Source: JALZKA01 sp963721645
GTDB taxonomy: Bacteria; Actinomycetota; Thermoleophilia; Solirubrobacterales; 70-9
Length of the DNA stretch: 64,000 bases
Assembly (NCBI GenBank): GCA_963721645.1
Contig: CAVRJK010000002.1
Span: 558,001 to 622,000, forward strand
Direction of reading: 5' to 3'
Position numbers and translations under genes: made by a program. The notes beneath the pieces are model-generated. The model saw nothing but the letters and a program-made list of their open reading frames with translations, ran no database searches and was not told where the DNA came from. Every line of letters starts with the position of its first letter. Position 1 is the stretch's first letter. Below, in pieces: positions 24,934-33,477 of this stretch.

Positions 24934-24953
24934 CCAGTTGCCCCGACTTCTGA
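24934..24953 (+). repeat. degenerate att core, outer copy
   Basis: CCAGTTGCCCCGACTTCTGA differs at one of 20 positions from the junction at 24291-24310. It is preceded by TTTGAAC like the internal copy at 20651. It would close a third, GNAT-carrying unit. Confidence 0.55.
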
Positions 24954-25064
24954 ATGACCGTCGGGAGCGGTCAATCGTGGCGATCGACGGGGTGGTGACA
25001 GTCGCCCTCGCTAACCCGGGCCGCCGAGCGTGAGGCGGCGGCCGAAGCCGCCGCCCGCATCACA

Positions 25065-25310
25065 TCAGCCGTCGGCGTTTGACGGATCCTCGCCTGCGTC
25101 CTCCTGCGGTGGACCGCCGGAGGTCGCTCCGCCTGTGTTGACCGAGTCCTCTCCGGAGTTCTCGCCCTCGTCGACAATGTTGCCTTCGGCCTGGTCTTCG
25201 CGAGGCCGCTCTTCGCCAGCCTCGTCTTCGACCCCGGAACCATGCGCGTGAAGCGACGTTTCCGGTAGGTCCTCCGATTCCACTCCTTCGTTGCCCTCTT
25301 CGTCAGGCAT
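25065..25310 (-). CDS. small acidic, low-complexity protein
   Basis: 81 residues, rich in Glu, Asp, Gly and Pro, with no hydrophobic core, so probably disordered. A perfect ribosome site (AAGGAGGAAGAA before the ATG) supports real translation. No family recognised. It follows the island on its right side, and the 150 bp between it and the last att core hold nothing I recognise. Confidence 0.55.
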   Translation of the reverse strand: MPDEEGNEGVESEDLPETSLHAHGSGVEDEAGEERPREDQAEGNIVDEGENSGEDSVNTGGATSGGPPQEDAGEDPSNADG

Positions 25311-25443
25311 TTCTTCCTCCTTGGTTGCCTAGGAGTACGGCTACCCGAACGGCGGCCGCCTAACGGAGTTGCCTTCACGCAAGTAGCAGGCACGTCACAT
25401 CCATTCTCCGACCCTCAGGGGCTCCATCGAGCACAGGTAATCG

Positions 25444-27669
25444 CTACTGCGAAGGCTCTACGCGCAGCGCATTCCCGTTGCGGTTTCCGCTTGTGTCGCG
25501 GACGGCCCCGCGCCGGATTCGAAGCGACGCGCCAGGGGAGCTGGTGATAACCGCGGTCTTGCCGTTCAACGCGATGGAGCGTGCGTTCAGCCGGACGCCG
25601 CCGATTTTTGCGCGTGCCGGGCGCCATGTGAAGTCCTCGTCCTCGAGGGCCCGCGGGTAGCTGAGGCCCAACACGGTGCGGCCGGGGCTCTGATCGATGA
25701 CCTTCACCTTCAGCTTGCGTGATGCGCGAAGGCGGAAGGGCTTGGACCTGAGGCGGTAGAGATTTCCGGTCACCTTGAAGCGGTAGCGCCCGAGGCGCGC
25801 GTTCCGCGGCGCCTCCCAGAGCGCCTCGTAGACGCCGTCCTCGTCGACCTTCCATAGGACCCTGAGTCCCAGATCTGAATCCGCGGCGCGCCAGCGCCCG
25901 CCCTGCCTGCGCTGGATCTTCACGAACGCCCGGTCGAGCGGACGGTCGGTCCCGTCAGGGCCACCCTGCCAGCGAAACCGCGCATGGCGGAGCCGTCGCG
26001 TTGTTTTGGGCTGCTCGAGCGCTTCCGCGGAGTCCGCGCCCGGTGGGAAGGCGCCGGCGTTGTCGTCGACACCGTTTCGGCGGTTGTCCTCGTCCGGAGG
26101 CGGTGCCGCCTCGCCGGCGACCATCAGCTCGAGTAGCGCGATCAGGCGCTCCTCGATGAAGACGGAGGTCGTGCGACCAAAGAGAGTCGAGCCACCCTCG
26201 TAGTGCTGTCGGTCGTATTCGGCCGGGCTCGACAGGTACTGGATGAAGTCATTGGCAAGACCAGAGATCACTACCCGCTTGATCCCGGTACCGGCGACCG
26301 CCTGTTCGGCGTGGGAGCGAAGGATGCGTCCCATCCCCGAGGTCATCTCCCCCGGGACCGTCACGATCGCCCGGTCGTCGATCCGTGCCGTAGTCAGCGG
26401 GACAGACGTCGGGAAGGTGCCTCCGGTGTCTTGGACCGATTGGATCTTCACTCCCTGCGGACCGACCCCGGCAGGCAGGCGATAGCCCTCGAAAGGAACT
26501 CCCGTTTCGTCGTAGAGCGGTCCACGGTTCTCCTCTGAACCCGTCAGGAACGGAAGCCCCACAACGGCACGGTCGTCCACGGGCCCTTCCGCAGTCGGGT
26601 TCCCGCAAAAGCATTCGATCGTCCACCGGGAGTCCAGGGCGGGTGTCGAGGTGAGGCTTGTTCCCGCCTGCCTCCAGGCGCGCAGAAACGCCTTCGACTC
26701 GGCTCTTCCAACCTTGTGCGCACCCGCGGGGCCCGACTCGCTCAGCCCGGCCGTCATGTCTCCCTCATCCGAGTTGCCGTATGCGTTCACGACCTCTTGG
26801 CCTGGCGGGACATTGCCTTCGCGTCGGATGGCCGCCTCGGCTAGCCGAGCGGCGCTGGCGTGATGGTCGCCGTTGTAATAGACGAAGCTGGGCTTGACGA
26901 CGGTGCCGTGGTTCGGGAAGGTGGACCAGATTCCGATCGGCACTCGACGCCCGCGGTCGATCTTGTCCACGCGCAGCACGTTTACCTGGGCATCGACCGT
27001 GTGACGGACACCCAACGGGTCCAGCTCCGCCGAGCCCTGGCCGAACTCCTCGAAGATGTCGTGCTCGGCGAGGTGTCCTTCGACGGAGCGGTTCTCGGTC
27101 ACCCCGTAGAGCTTGGTCTCGCCCCAGCCGGCGGCGGCCGGAGCACGATCGGCGTCGGCTCGCCTCACCGACTTGGCGATCCGCTCCGCCAGGAAGGTGT
27201 AGAGCTGCGGGTCGGCGGGAGTACCAACCTCGAATTCGGTCGGAGTGGTCGAAGTAGGGGCGACGGTGTTGAAGGCCCCGTAGTTCGAGTAGCCCGCGGG
27301 AGCCGAGTGCGTGTGTGAGGCGGAGATGATCACGCTCTCCTCGCCGAAACCGCGATCCTCCAACCGCTCAACGATGTCAGCGACGAGGCCCGCAGGCACG
27401 AACGCGAGGTCCACCGCGACGAGCGCGAGCTTTCGATCACCTCGCTCCAAGACGAGAGTCCGGGCGTAAAGGCGTGTGAGCTGCCCCTCGGCCTTCGAGT
27501 CGGAGCGGACCCAACCCATCATGAAATAGCCCGTCGGTGGCGTGATGTCGGCACGCCCGGCGCCCGCCTTGAACGTTCCACCGGCCGCGGCTGCCCGGTC
27601 GGCCTGCGCCACGCAGAGGATCGCAAGGACTGCGATTGCACTTGTCACAAGGCTCCGTCCAGCTCTCAT
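25444..27669 (-). CDS. exported neutral/alkaline ceramidase-like protein
   Basis: 741 residues with a signal peptide (LVTSAIAVLAILCVAQA). The first 500 residues follow the neutral ceramidase fold: KAGAGRADITPPTGYFMMGW, R-LYARTLVLE, SASHTHSAPAGYSNY with zinc histidines, FPNHGTVV and NSDEGDMTAGL. In characterised ceramidases the last motif is GDVSPN with the nucleophilic Ser; here the position reads Thr. The C-terminal 200 residues are beta-rich with Arg-rich segments, like the Ig-like tail. It would hydrolyse an N-acyl lipid outside the cell. Function is uncertain because of the Thr change, and the organism may not make sphingolipids. Confidence 0.8.
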   Translation of the reverse strand: MRAGRSLVTSAIAVLAILCVAQADRAAAAGGTFKAGAGRADITPPTGYFMMGWVRSDSKAEGQLTRLYARTLVLERGDRKLALVAVDLAFVPAGLVADIVERLEDRGFGEESVIISASHTHSAPAGYSNYGAFNTVAPTSTTPTEFEVGTPADPQLYTFLAERIAKSVRRADADRAPAAAGWGETKLYGVTENRSVEGHLAEHDIFEEFGQGSAELDPLGVRHTVDAQVNVLRVDKIDRGRRVPIGIWSTFPNHGTVVKPSFVYYNGDHHASAARLAEAAIRREGNVPPGQEVVNAYGNSDEGDMTAGLSESGPAGAHKVGRAESKAFLRAWRQAGTSLTSTPALDSRWTIECFCGNPTAEGPVDDRAVVGLPFLTGSEENRGPLYDETGVPFEGYRLPAGVGPQGVKIQSVQDTGGTFPTSVPLTTARIDDRAIVTVPGEMTSGMGRILRSHAEQAVAGTGIKRVVISGLANDFIQYLSSPAEYDRQHYEGGSTLFGRTTSVFIEERLIALLELMVAGEAAPPPDEDNRRNGVDDNAGAFPPGADSAEALEQPKTTRRLRHARFRWQGGPDGTDRPLDRAFVKIQRRQGGRWRAADSDLGLRVLWKVDEDGVYEALWEAPRNARLGRYRFKVTGNLYRLRSKPFRLRASRKLKVKVIDQSPGRTVLGLSYPRALEDEDFTWRPARAKIGGVRLNARSIALNGKTAVITSSPGASLRIRRGAVRDTSGNRNGNALRVEPSQ

Positions 27670-27740
27670 GGCGCCAACCTATCGCCGGGCGGGGCCGTTT
27701 TGTCGCACACGCGCGACGGGCGCTACCGGTCCTCCGCTCG

Positions 27741-28271
27741 TCAGCGCGCGGTCATCAGCGTCGTGACGTTGGTCCAGTTGCGCCCGATTGTCGCGGCCAT
27801 CTCCTCGTCCTGCTCGACGCAATCACGAGCGAGGGCCGCAGTCGCTTCGTCCCCGGCACGATCGGCCAGCTCACCGAGGATGCGCAAGGTGGCGATCTCA
27901 AGGTGTTCAAAGACGAAAGCGTTGCGCGCGTTTGCCCCGTGGTTCTGACCGCCGATTCCACTCACTGAGACCCAAGTCTTCGCGCCAAGACCGAAACCCT
28001 TTGCCCGGGGTGACGCTGGTTTTCCGCCAAGCTCGTCGATCCGGCGAGCGAGGCGGTCCACGTGGGTTGCGGTCTCTTCTCGGTGTCCTGAGAAGACATC
28101 GTGCATCCTGCGAAGGAGCTCGGCGACGTTGGCGGGGGTGGCTTTCGCGTCCCTCTCGCTCGCCACGTTTTGCAGCATCGGGTCGAACATCGCGAGCGCG
28201 CCCGCCTTGAGCGCGTGGATTGAGCGGAGCTGCGACATCACCGCAGCCCCGACAGGCGGTGTCTCGCTCAT
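27741..28271 (-). CDS. ferritin-like DUF892 (YciE/YciF) protein
   Basis: About 176 residues from ATG 28271. It is a four-helix-type protein with Glu/His pairs in the right places for a di-iron ferritin-like fold: FSGHREETATHVDRL in one helix and FVFEHLEIATLRIL plus VEQDEEMAATI in later helices, matching the DUF892 family linked to stress responses. Its ATG overlaps the stop of the MBL-rhodanese gene (ATGA), so it is the last gene of the ArsR operon. A role in oxidative or sulfur stress is inferred from this position. Confidence 0.78.
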   Translation of the reverse strand: MSETPPVGAAVMSQLRSIHALKAGALAMFDPMLQNVASERDAKATPANVAELLRRMHDVFSGHREETATHVDRLARRIDELGGKPASPRAKGFGLGAKTWVSVSGIGGQNHGANARNAFVFEHLEIATLRILGELADRAGDEATAALARDCVEQDEEMAATIGRNWTNVTTLMTAR

Positions 28272-29650
28272 GAAGCGGGCTCGATCGGGAGTCCGAGCTG
28301 CTTCCACTTCGGAACTCCGCCGTCGATCACGTGAATCACGTCGGTTGCTCCAAAGCGCTGGATCAGGCTCGCTCCGACCGCGGCGCGTTGGCCCGAGCCG
28401 CAGATGACCGCGACGGGGCGTGACGAGTCGAGGTCGTCGGGGACTCCGTCGATGTCATGCCAGGGCTCGAACACGGAACCTGGAATGTGGCCGGCTTCCC
28501 ACTCGGTGCGTTCACGCACGTCAAGGACCTGAATGTCGTCCTCGTCGATCCTGTCCTTCAGTTCGGTAAGCGGGAGCCGTTCGATGCGCTCCACGTCCCG
28601 TTTCTCCTGGCGCCAGCTCGTCATTCCGCCACCGAGAAAGCCGGCGAAGTTGGAGATACCAACGGCGACAGCCAGCCGGGCGGCTAGGCGGCCGTCGTCG
28701 TCATCTCGTCCCACGATCACGATCTGCTGGTCGCGGTCGGCAAGCCAGGCAAGCCGTGATCCAAAGCCGGCGGAGAGCATCGGGATGGAGATCGAGCCTG
28801 GAATGTGCGCATCGTCGAACTGCTGGTCAGTCCGAGCGTCGACCACAAGAGCGCCTTGCGAGCGCTTCTGCTCGACCTGCCGCGGGGCCAGGGGGAGAAT
28901 CTCCGTTCCCTCAGTGACCAGTGTCCCCTTGTTCAGAGCGACGATGGCCTTGAAGTTCGGTGGCTGCGGACCCAACTCGGAGACCGCCCGCTCGACGAAC
29001 TCCTCCTCGTCGGCGATTGAGAGGGTGGGGTTGTTCTCGAGCTCGAAGCCGATCGTGGAGGCGACCTTCATGTCCATACCGGGGCCGCCGCACATGGAGC
29101 CTCCGAGATGTCCGGGCCAGACCTCGCAGCTGGCGGGAAGCGTGAGCAGCTTCTCTTTCAGCGATCGGTAGATGTCGCGGGCACCCTCACGCTCTTCGAT
29201 GGCCAGGTCGGGGCGGGCAACGTCGTTTACGAACAACGTGTCCCCGGTGAGCACCGCCCACGGCGAGTCGCTCCGGTTGCGGTCGATGAGCGCGTAGGCA
29301 GTGTGCTCGGGACGATGGCCTGGGGTGTGGATCGCGCGGATCAAAAGGTCGCCGACCTCAAGCTCGAATCCGTCCTCGACTGCGACGTGGTCATAGTCGG
29401 GCTCGGCGAGTTCGTGAATGTAGATCGAGGCGCCGGTTGCGGCGGCCAGCCGCCCGTGCCCCGAAACGTGGTCCGCGTGGTTGTGGGTCTCAAGGATGTG
29501 TTCGATCGAGACGCCCGCGTACCGGGCGAGGGCGAGGTATTCGTCGATCTCGAACTTGGGATCGACGACCGCCGCCTTCCCGGAGCTCTTATCGCCGACG
29601 AGGTAGGACGCACAACCGAGGTCATCGTGGATTATCTGTCTAAAGATCAT
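28268..29650 (-). CDS. MBL-fold persulfide dioxygenase-like protein with two rhodanese domains
   Basis: 460 residues. The N-terminal metallo-beta-lactamase domain has THNHADHVSG, HTPGHRPEHT, GDTLFV and WPGHLGG, typical of the ETHE1/persulfide dioxygenase branch. Two rhodanese domains follow. The first (about 255-350) has GRDDDD where the active-site Cys should be, so it is probably inactive; the second (about 365-460) has ICGSGQR with Cys. It likely oxidises persulfide to sulfite with sulfur transfer, as in CstB-type proteins. Start overlaps the ArsR gene stop. With the divergent TSUP exporter it makes a sulfide/sulfite detoxification unit. Confidence 0.87.
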   Translation of the reverse strand: MIFRQIIHDDLGCASYLVGDKSSGKAAVVDPKFEIDEYLALARYAGVSIEHILETHNHADHVSGHGRLAAATGASIYIHELAEPDYDHVAVEDGFELEVGDLLIRAIHTPGHRPEHTAYALIDRNRSDSPWAVLTGDTLFVNDVARPDLAIEEREGARDIYRSLKEKLLTLPASCEVWPGHLGGSMCGGPGMDMKVASTIGFELENNPTLSIADEEEFVERAVSELGPQPPNFKAIVALNKGTLVTEGTEILPLAPRQVEQKRSQGALVVDARTDQQFDDAHIPGSISIPMLSAGFGSRLAWLADRDQQIVIVGRDDDDGRLAARLAVAVGISNFAGFLGGGMTSWRQEKRDVERIERLPLTELKDRIDEDDIQVLDVRERTEWEAGHIPGSVFEPWHDIDGVPDDLDSSRPVAVICGSGQRAAVGASLIQRFGATDVIHVIDGGVPKWKQLGLPIEPAS

Positions 29651-29994
29651 TGGCTTGCTGCCTCTCTTTCAATCGAATCAATCATTTCGTTTAGCTCCCG
29701 GAGCCCGTCTCGGACAGACGCGCAAACCTGGTCGCAGAGCTCCATCAATGCGGGGTCGGAAATCCTGTAGATGGCCCGTGAGCCATCCCGGCGCCGCGAA
29801 ACCATCCGCTCGCGAAGGAGCACGCCGAGGTGCTTGGACACGTTCGCCTGGCTGCCGCCCACGGCGTCTACGAGCTCGCCGACAGATGCCTCGCCACGTG
29901 CGTGCACCAGATTCAAAAGCCGAAGCCGTGTTGGATCGCCGAGCACGGCGAATCGGCGGGCGATCAACTCCGACAGGTGGGGGGTGAGATCCAT
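29647..29994 (-). CDS. ArsR family transcriptional regulator
   Basis: 115 residues with a winged helix: RFAVLGDPTRLRLLNLVHARGEASVGELVDAVGGSQANVSKHLGVL and a RRRDGSRAIY wing. The recognition helix is the SQANVSKHL segment. Cysteines occur only in the C-terminal helix (LCDQVC), not at the usual metal site, which allows thiol/persulfide sensing, but the two-Cys arrangement of known persulfide sensors is not reproduced. It probably represses its own operon and the divergent exporter from the AT-rich site at 30005-30024. ATG 29994. Confidence 0.86.
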   Translation of the reverse strand: MDLTPHLSELIARRFAVLGDPTRLRLLNLVHARGEASVGELVDAVGGSQANVSKHLGVLLRERMVSRRRDGSRAIYRISDPALMELCDQVCASVRDGLRELNEMIDSIEREAASQ

Positions 29995-30004
29995 GAGCCT
30001 AAGA

Positions 30005-30024
30005 TATTACTATATGGTTGAATA
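30005..30024. promoter_or_regulatory. candidate ArsR operator in a divergent promoter
   Basis: TATT-N12-AATA inverted repeat within the strikingly AT-rich 35 bp between the ArsR and TSUP genes (TATTACTATA/TGGTTGAATA). The surrounding GC content is far higher, which makes this a likely promoter/operator. The repeat lies only 5 bp before the TSUP ATG, so that message would have almost no leader. Confidence 0.5.
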
Positions 30025-30029
30025 GCGAT

Positions 30030-30815
30030 ATGGAAATGCTCCTCGCCATTCCGTTCGGGTTTGCAATCGGACTGGTGGTCGGTGCTGTGGGCGGAGGAGG
30101 GGCAATCCTGGCGCTGCCCGTCCTGGTCTATGTGCTCGGCGAGGGGGTCAGCCCCGCATCCACGGCGTCGCTCATCATCGTCGCCCTGGCCGCCTCCTTT
30201 GGCGCCGGCTCGCAGGCGCGGGACGGTCAACTCTGCTGGAGGGTTGCGCTGACGTTCTCGATTCCGGCCGCGGGCGGCGCCTACCTCGGCACCCTCGCCA
30301 ATACGGAAGTCAGCGCACGAACACTCGTGCTCGCGTTTGTGCCCGTGATGCTCCTTGCGGCGATCCTGACCTACCGAAGGGGGGATGAGGAGCCGCCCAC
30401 GCCTGATCCGGACGACTGCTGCCCTGAGCCAGACCTCGCGCCGGCGATGGCGAGCGGTGCGTCCGTAGGGGCACTGACGGGCTTTTTCGGGGTCGGCGGC
30501 GGCTTTTTGATCGTTCCCGCCTTGACCATGCTCCTCGGACTCCCCCTGCGCCGCGCGATCGCCACCTCGCTGGCGATCATCACGCTCACCGGACTCGCCG
30601 CGCTCGTCAGCCACTTGGTGGAAGGAGCCGAACCGGACTGGGGCCTCACGTTGGTGCTTGGCGCCGCCGCTGCGGTCGGCGCCCTGGTCGGTAGTTCCGT
30701 GGGCAGGCGGCTGGAGCCCAGAGCCCTCGCGCACGCCTTCGGGGTCGTAGTGGCCCTGGTAGCACTGTTCCTGCTTATCGACGTAATCTTCCTCGGGGGA
30801 CCACCCGTAGCCTGA
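30030..30815 (+). CDS. TSUP (TauE/SafE) family sulfite/anion exporter
   Basis: About 261 residues and seven to eight hydrophobic segments. Two inverted halves each carry the TSUP signature: GFAIGLVVGAVGGGGAILALP at the N-terminus and GALTGFFGVGGGFLIVPALTM in the middle, separated by an acidic loop with CCPEPD. Such proteins move sulfite or other sulfonates across the membrane. ATG 30030 is preferred over TTG 30018 because the operator-like repeat covers the TTG. Divergent from the sulfur operon, consistent with export of the sulfite that the MBL-rhodanese protein would make. Confidence 0.87.
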   Translation: MEMLLAIPFGFAIGLVVGAVGGGGAILALPVLVYVLGEGVSPASTASLIIVALAASFGAGSQARDGQLCWRVALTFSIPAAGGAYLGTLANTEVSARTLVLAFVPVMLLAAILTYRRGDEEPPTPDPDDCCPEPDLAPAMASGASVGALTGFFGVGGGFLIVPALTMLLGLPLRRAIATSLAIITLTGLAALVSHLVEGAEPDWGLTLVLGAAAAVGALVGSSVGRRLEPRALAHAFGVVVALVALFLLIDVIFLGGPPVA

Positions 30816-30853
30816 GCGTGCACACCTCGTTTCAGAAAAGCAAGGAGTCAACT

Positions 30854-32245
30854 TTGAGGACGGGAACCGCCGGATTTCGCACCAGGTTCGTTGCCGCCCT
30901 CGTCCTTGCGGTTTCACTTCTTGCGGCCGCATCGGCGGCCGGGGGCACGTCGGTATGGCCCGGCGGAAGCGCCGTCAACGAAGCCGATGACCCTGGCGAG
31001 TTCGACGGGAACGTCAGCGGGCTCGCCTACCAGCCATCGGGTTCGAGTGATCCCGGGGTTCTCTGGGCAGTGAGAAACGCTCCGTCGACGCTGTTCCGGT
31101 TGGTCTCAGACGGTGAGAAATGGACGTCTGACACCGCAAACGGTTGGGGCAACGGCAAGGATCTCTTCTACCCGGACGGCACCGGCAAGCCGGACCTCGA
31201 GGGAGTGACGGTTGCCGGCGGGGATCCGAACGCGGTCTACGTCGCGACGGAGCGAGACGGAAACGGCGCCAGCCGGCCGGCCATCTTGCGCTACGACGTC
31301 TCGTCGGGCGCGGCCTCTCTCAATGCCACCGATGACTTCAATCTGACCGCGGACCTTCCGGGCCTGGAGGCCAATGAAGGGCCCGAGGCTCTCACCTGGG
31401 TGCCGGACGACGTCCTTGTCGCGCAGGGCTTTGAGGACGAGGCCACCACAGCCGCGTACAACCCGGCGATTTATCCGAATCACGGCACCGGCCTCTTCTT
31501 CGTAGGAATCGAGGAGACAGGTCAGATCATCGTCTACGCGCTCAATGGCGCGACCGACGGGTTTACGCGCGTCGCGACGATCGCGAGCGGATTCTCGAAC
31601 GTGATGGGACTCGAGTACGAGCCGGAGAGCACCGCTCTATGGGCGGTTTGCGACGACACCTGCGACGGACAACACAACATTCTCGAGATCGCCCAAGCCG
31701 GACCAGACGACGGAGAGTTCGTGGTTACAGACTCGTTCTCGCGCCCGCCTGAGATGCCCAACCTGAACAACGAGGGCTTCGCCATTGCGCCGGGTGCCGA
31801 GTGCGATAACGGCCTCAAGCAGGTGTTTTGGTCAGACGACGCCAACACCGACAATCATGCGCTTCGGGCCGGCAGCCTCCGCTGCGGCGCTCCTGGTCCC
31901 GACACGCGGGTCGACGGTTCGGTCAAGGCCGACAAGACCCAGACTCAGAAGGGGAAGAAGGTCACGATCAAGGCGGTCGTCAGCTCGACGGAAAACGTGA
32001 CCGCGGAGGTGATCGGCAAGGTGAAGGCCGGTGGGGACTCTTTCAAGCTGAAGCCGACGACCAAGAACATCGTGGCCGGCGATTCTTCGACCGTGTCCCT
32101 GAAGCCGGCAAAGGACAGGGACGCCCGCAAGATCGCGGGGGTTCTGAAAGCCGGGAAGTCGGCCAAGGCCACGCTCGAATTCGATCTGAGCGACGGCGCC
32201 GGCAATCAGGTGACAGAAACGCTGAGCGTGAAGCTCAAGGCGTGA
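30854..32245 (+). CDS. exported phytase-like/esterase-like propeller protein
   Basis: About 463 residues from TTG 30854, which has AAGGAG spaced correctly upstream; the open frame begins at GTG 30818. A signal peptide (FVAALVLAVSLLAAASAAGG) is followed by a beta-rich domain with GNVSGLAYQPSG, DLEGVTVAGGDPNAVYVATERD, EGPEALTWVPDDVLVAQGF and LNNEGFAIAPGAEC, the pattern of SdiA-regulated / esterase-like phytase propellers. The last 110 residues are a Lys-rich Ig-like tail (KADKTQTQKGKKVTIKAVV). Extracellular; substrate unknown. Confidence 0.72.
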   Translation: MRTGTAGFRTRFVAALVLAVSLLAAASAAGGTSVWPGGSAVNEADDPGEFDGNVSGLAYQPSGSSDPGVLWAVRNAPSTLFRLVSDGEKWTSDTANGWGNGKDLFYPDGTGKPDLEGVTVAGGDPNAVYVATERDGNGASRPAILRYDVSSGAASLNATDDFNLTADLPGLEANEGPEALTWVPDDVLVAQGFEDEATTAAYNPAIYPNHGTGLFFVGIEETGQIIVYALNGATDGFTRVATIASGFSNVMGLEYEPESTALWAVCDDTCDGQHNILEIAQAGPDDGEFVVTDSFSRPPEMPNLNNEGFAIAPGAECDNGLKQVFWSDDANTDNHALRAGSLRCGAPGPDTRVDGSVKADKTQTQKGKKVTIKAVVSSTENVTAEVIGKVKAGGDSFKLKPTTKNIVAGDSSTVSLKPAKDRDARKIAGVLKAGKSAKATLEFDLSDGAGNQVTETLSVKLKA

Positions 32246-32265
32246 CGAGAGTCTGAGCACTCGTC

Positions 32266-33411
32266 TCAAGTTCGGCCGCGGGTGACCGCGTCCTTGCCGT
32301 ACCGCTCGCGCACCTGATCCAGCGCCCGGTCGAGAGCGGGGGAGGAGCGGCCGAGCGGGAGCTCGAGTTGGACCGAGGCGCCGTCGCCAAGGCCTTGAAC
32401 CGTGATCCCCACCATGGTCACTCCCCGGCGGCGTATTTCGGGTAACGCGTCGCTCGCCAGAGCCCGCGCCGCGGCCAGAATCGGCTCCGTTCCGGCAGTC
32501 AGCTGCGAGAGAGTGCGCGATCGCGTCGAGCGCTTGTAGTCGCCGAATCGCAACCGCAGTACGACCGTGCGACCCACGTGGCCACCCTTTCGCATCCGGT
32601 GGGTCACCCGGTCGACGAGCGCGACCAGGGTCGCGTCCAGGTCGCATGCCTTAAGCCTCGAGAGCCCCAGGCCACGCTGCGCCCCGACGGAACGTCTGCC
32701 ATTTCCCATCCGCACGCGCCGCGGGTCTCGGCCGAGCGCGAATGCATGCAGGTTCCGCGCACCCGCCTTCCCGAGGACCGCCTCGAGTTCCTCGCGAGTC
32801 AGGGCCGCGACTTGGCCGACGGTCTCGATCCCCGCGTCGTGGAGGCGTCTCGCCGTCGATCCGCCGACGCCCCACAGGCTTTCGACTCGAAGCGGATGGA
32901 GGAGCGGCAGTTCCGCCCTGCGAGAGACGGCAAGGAGCCCCTGCGGTTTTGACAGCTTGGAGGCCATCTTCGCCACTCCCTTCGTACGCGCTAGGCCCAC
33001 GGACAGAGGCAGGCCGATCTCGTCCCGGACCCGCTTGCGAAGGGCGATGGCTATCTCGACCGGATGGCCCGAGATCGGGCCCAGCCCGCGAACGTCAAGA
33101 AACGCCTCTTCCAGCGACATTCCCTCCACGACAGGCGCCGTGTCGCGAAAGATCCTGAAGAGCTGACGGCTCGCGGTTGTGTACGAGTCGAAGTCGGCGG
33201 GCACAACGACGAGACCGGGGCAGAGGCGCATTGCTTTCTCGGCCGGCATCGCCGACCGGACTCCGAACGCCCGCGCTTCGTAGGTCGCCGCCATGACGAT
33301 TCCCGGGCCGACCGCGACCGGCTTGCCGCGGAGGGAAGGGTCGTCCCGTTGCGCGACCGAGGCAAAGAATGCGTCGCAGTCGGCATGGATGATCGTCGCC
33401 TCCTCCAGCAC
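32266..33411 (-). CDS. dinB: DNA polymerase IV (Y-family)
   Basis: 381 residues. IHADCDAFFASVAQRDDPSLRGKPVAVG gives the first catalytic Asp pair, SLEEAFLD the third acidic motif, and the GVGGSTARRLHDAGI helix-hairpin-helix and little-finger region follow. It is a translesion polymerase. GTG 33411 is the likely start. The LexA box CGAAC-GTAT-GTTCG occupies 33411-33424 and so touches the start codon, which places dinB under SOS control and suggests a very short leader. No accessory ImuA' gene is adjacent, so DinB rather than ImuB/DnaE2 cassette. Confidence 0.93.
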   Translation of the reverse strand: MLEEATIIHADCDAFFASVAQRDDPSLRGKPVAVGPGIVMAATYEARAFGVRSAMPAEKAMRLCPGLVVVPADFDSYTTASRQLFRIFRDTAPVVEGMSLEEAFLDVRGLGPISGHPVEIAIALRKRVRDEIGLPLSVGLARTKGVAKMASKLSKPQGLLAVSRRAELPLLHPLRVESLWGVGGSTARRLHDAGIETVGQVAALTREELEAVLGKAGARNLHAFALGRDPRRVRMGNGRRSVGAQRGLGLSRLKACDLDATLVALVDRVTHRMRKGGHVGRTVVLRLRFGDYKRSTRSRTLSQLTAGTEPILAAARALASDALPEIRRRGVTMVGITVQGLGDGASVQLELPLGRSSPALDRALDQVRERYGKDAVTRGRT

Positions 33412-33424
33412 GAACGTATGTTCG
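33411..33424. promoter_or_regulatory. LexA (SOS) box of dinB
   Basis: Perfect CGAAC-GTAT-GTTCG operator abutting the dinB GTG start. LexA bound here would block transcription start and early elongation. Confidence 0.85.
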
Positions 33425-33477
33425 CACGCGTGTCAAGGTAGGTTCCGGGCGCGTACACCTCACTCATCCGGCAGTGA

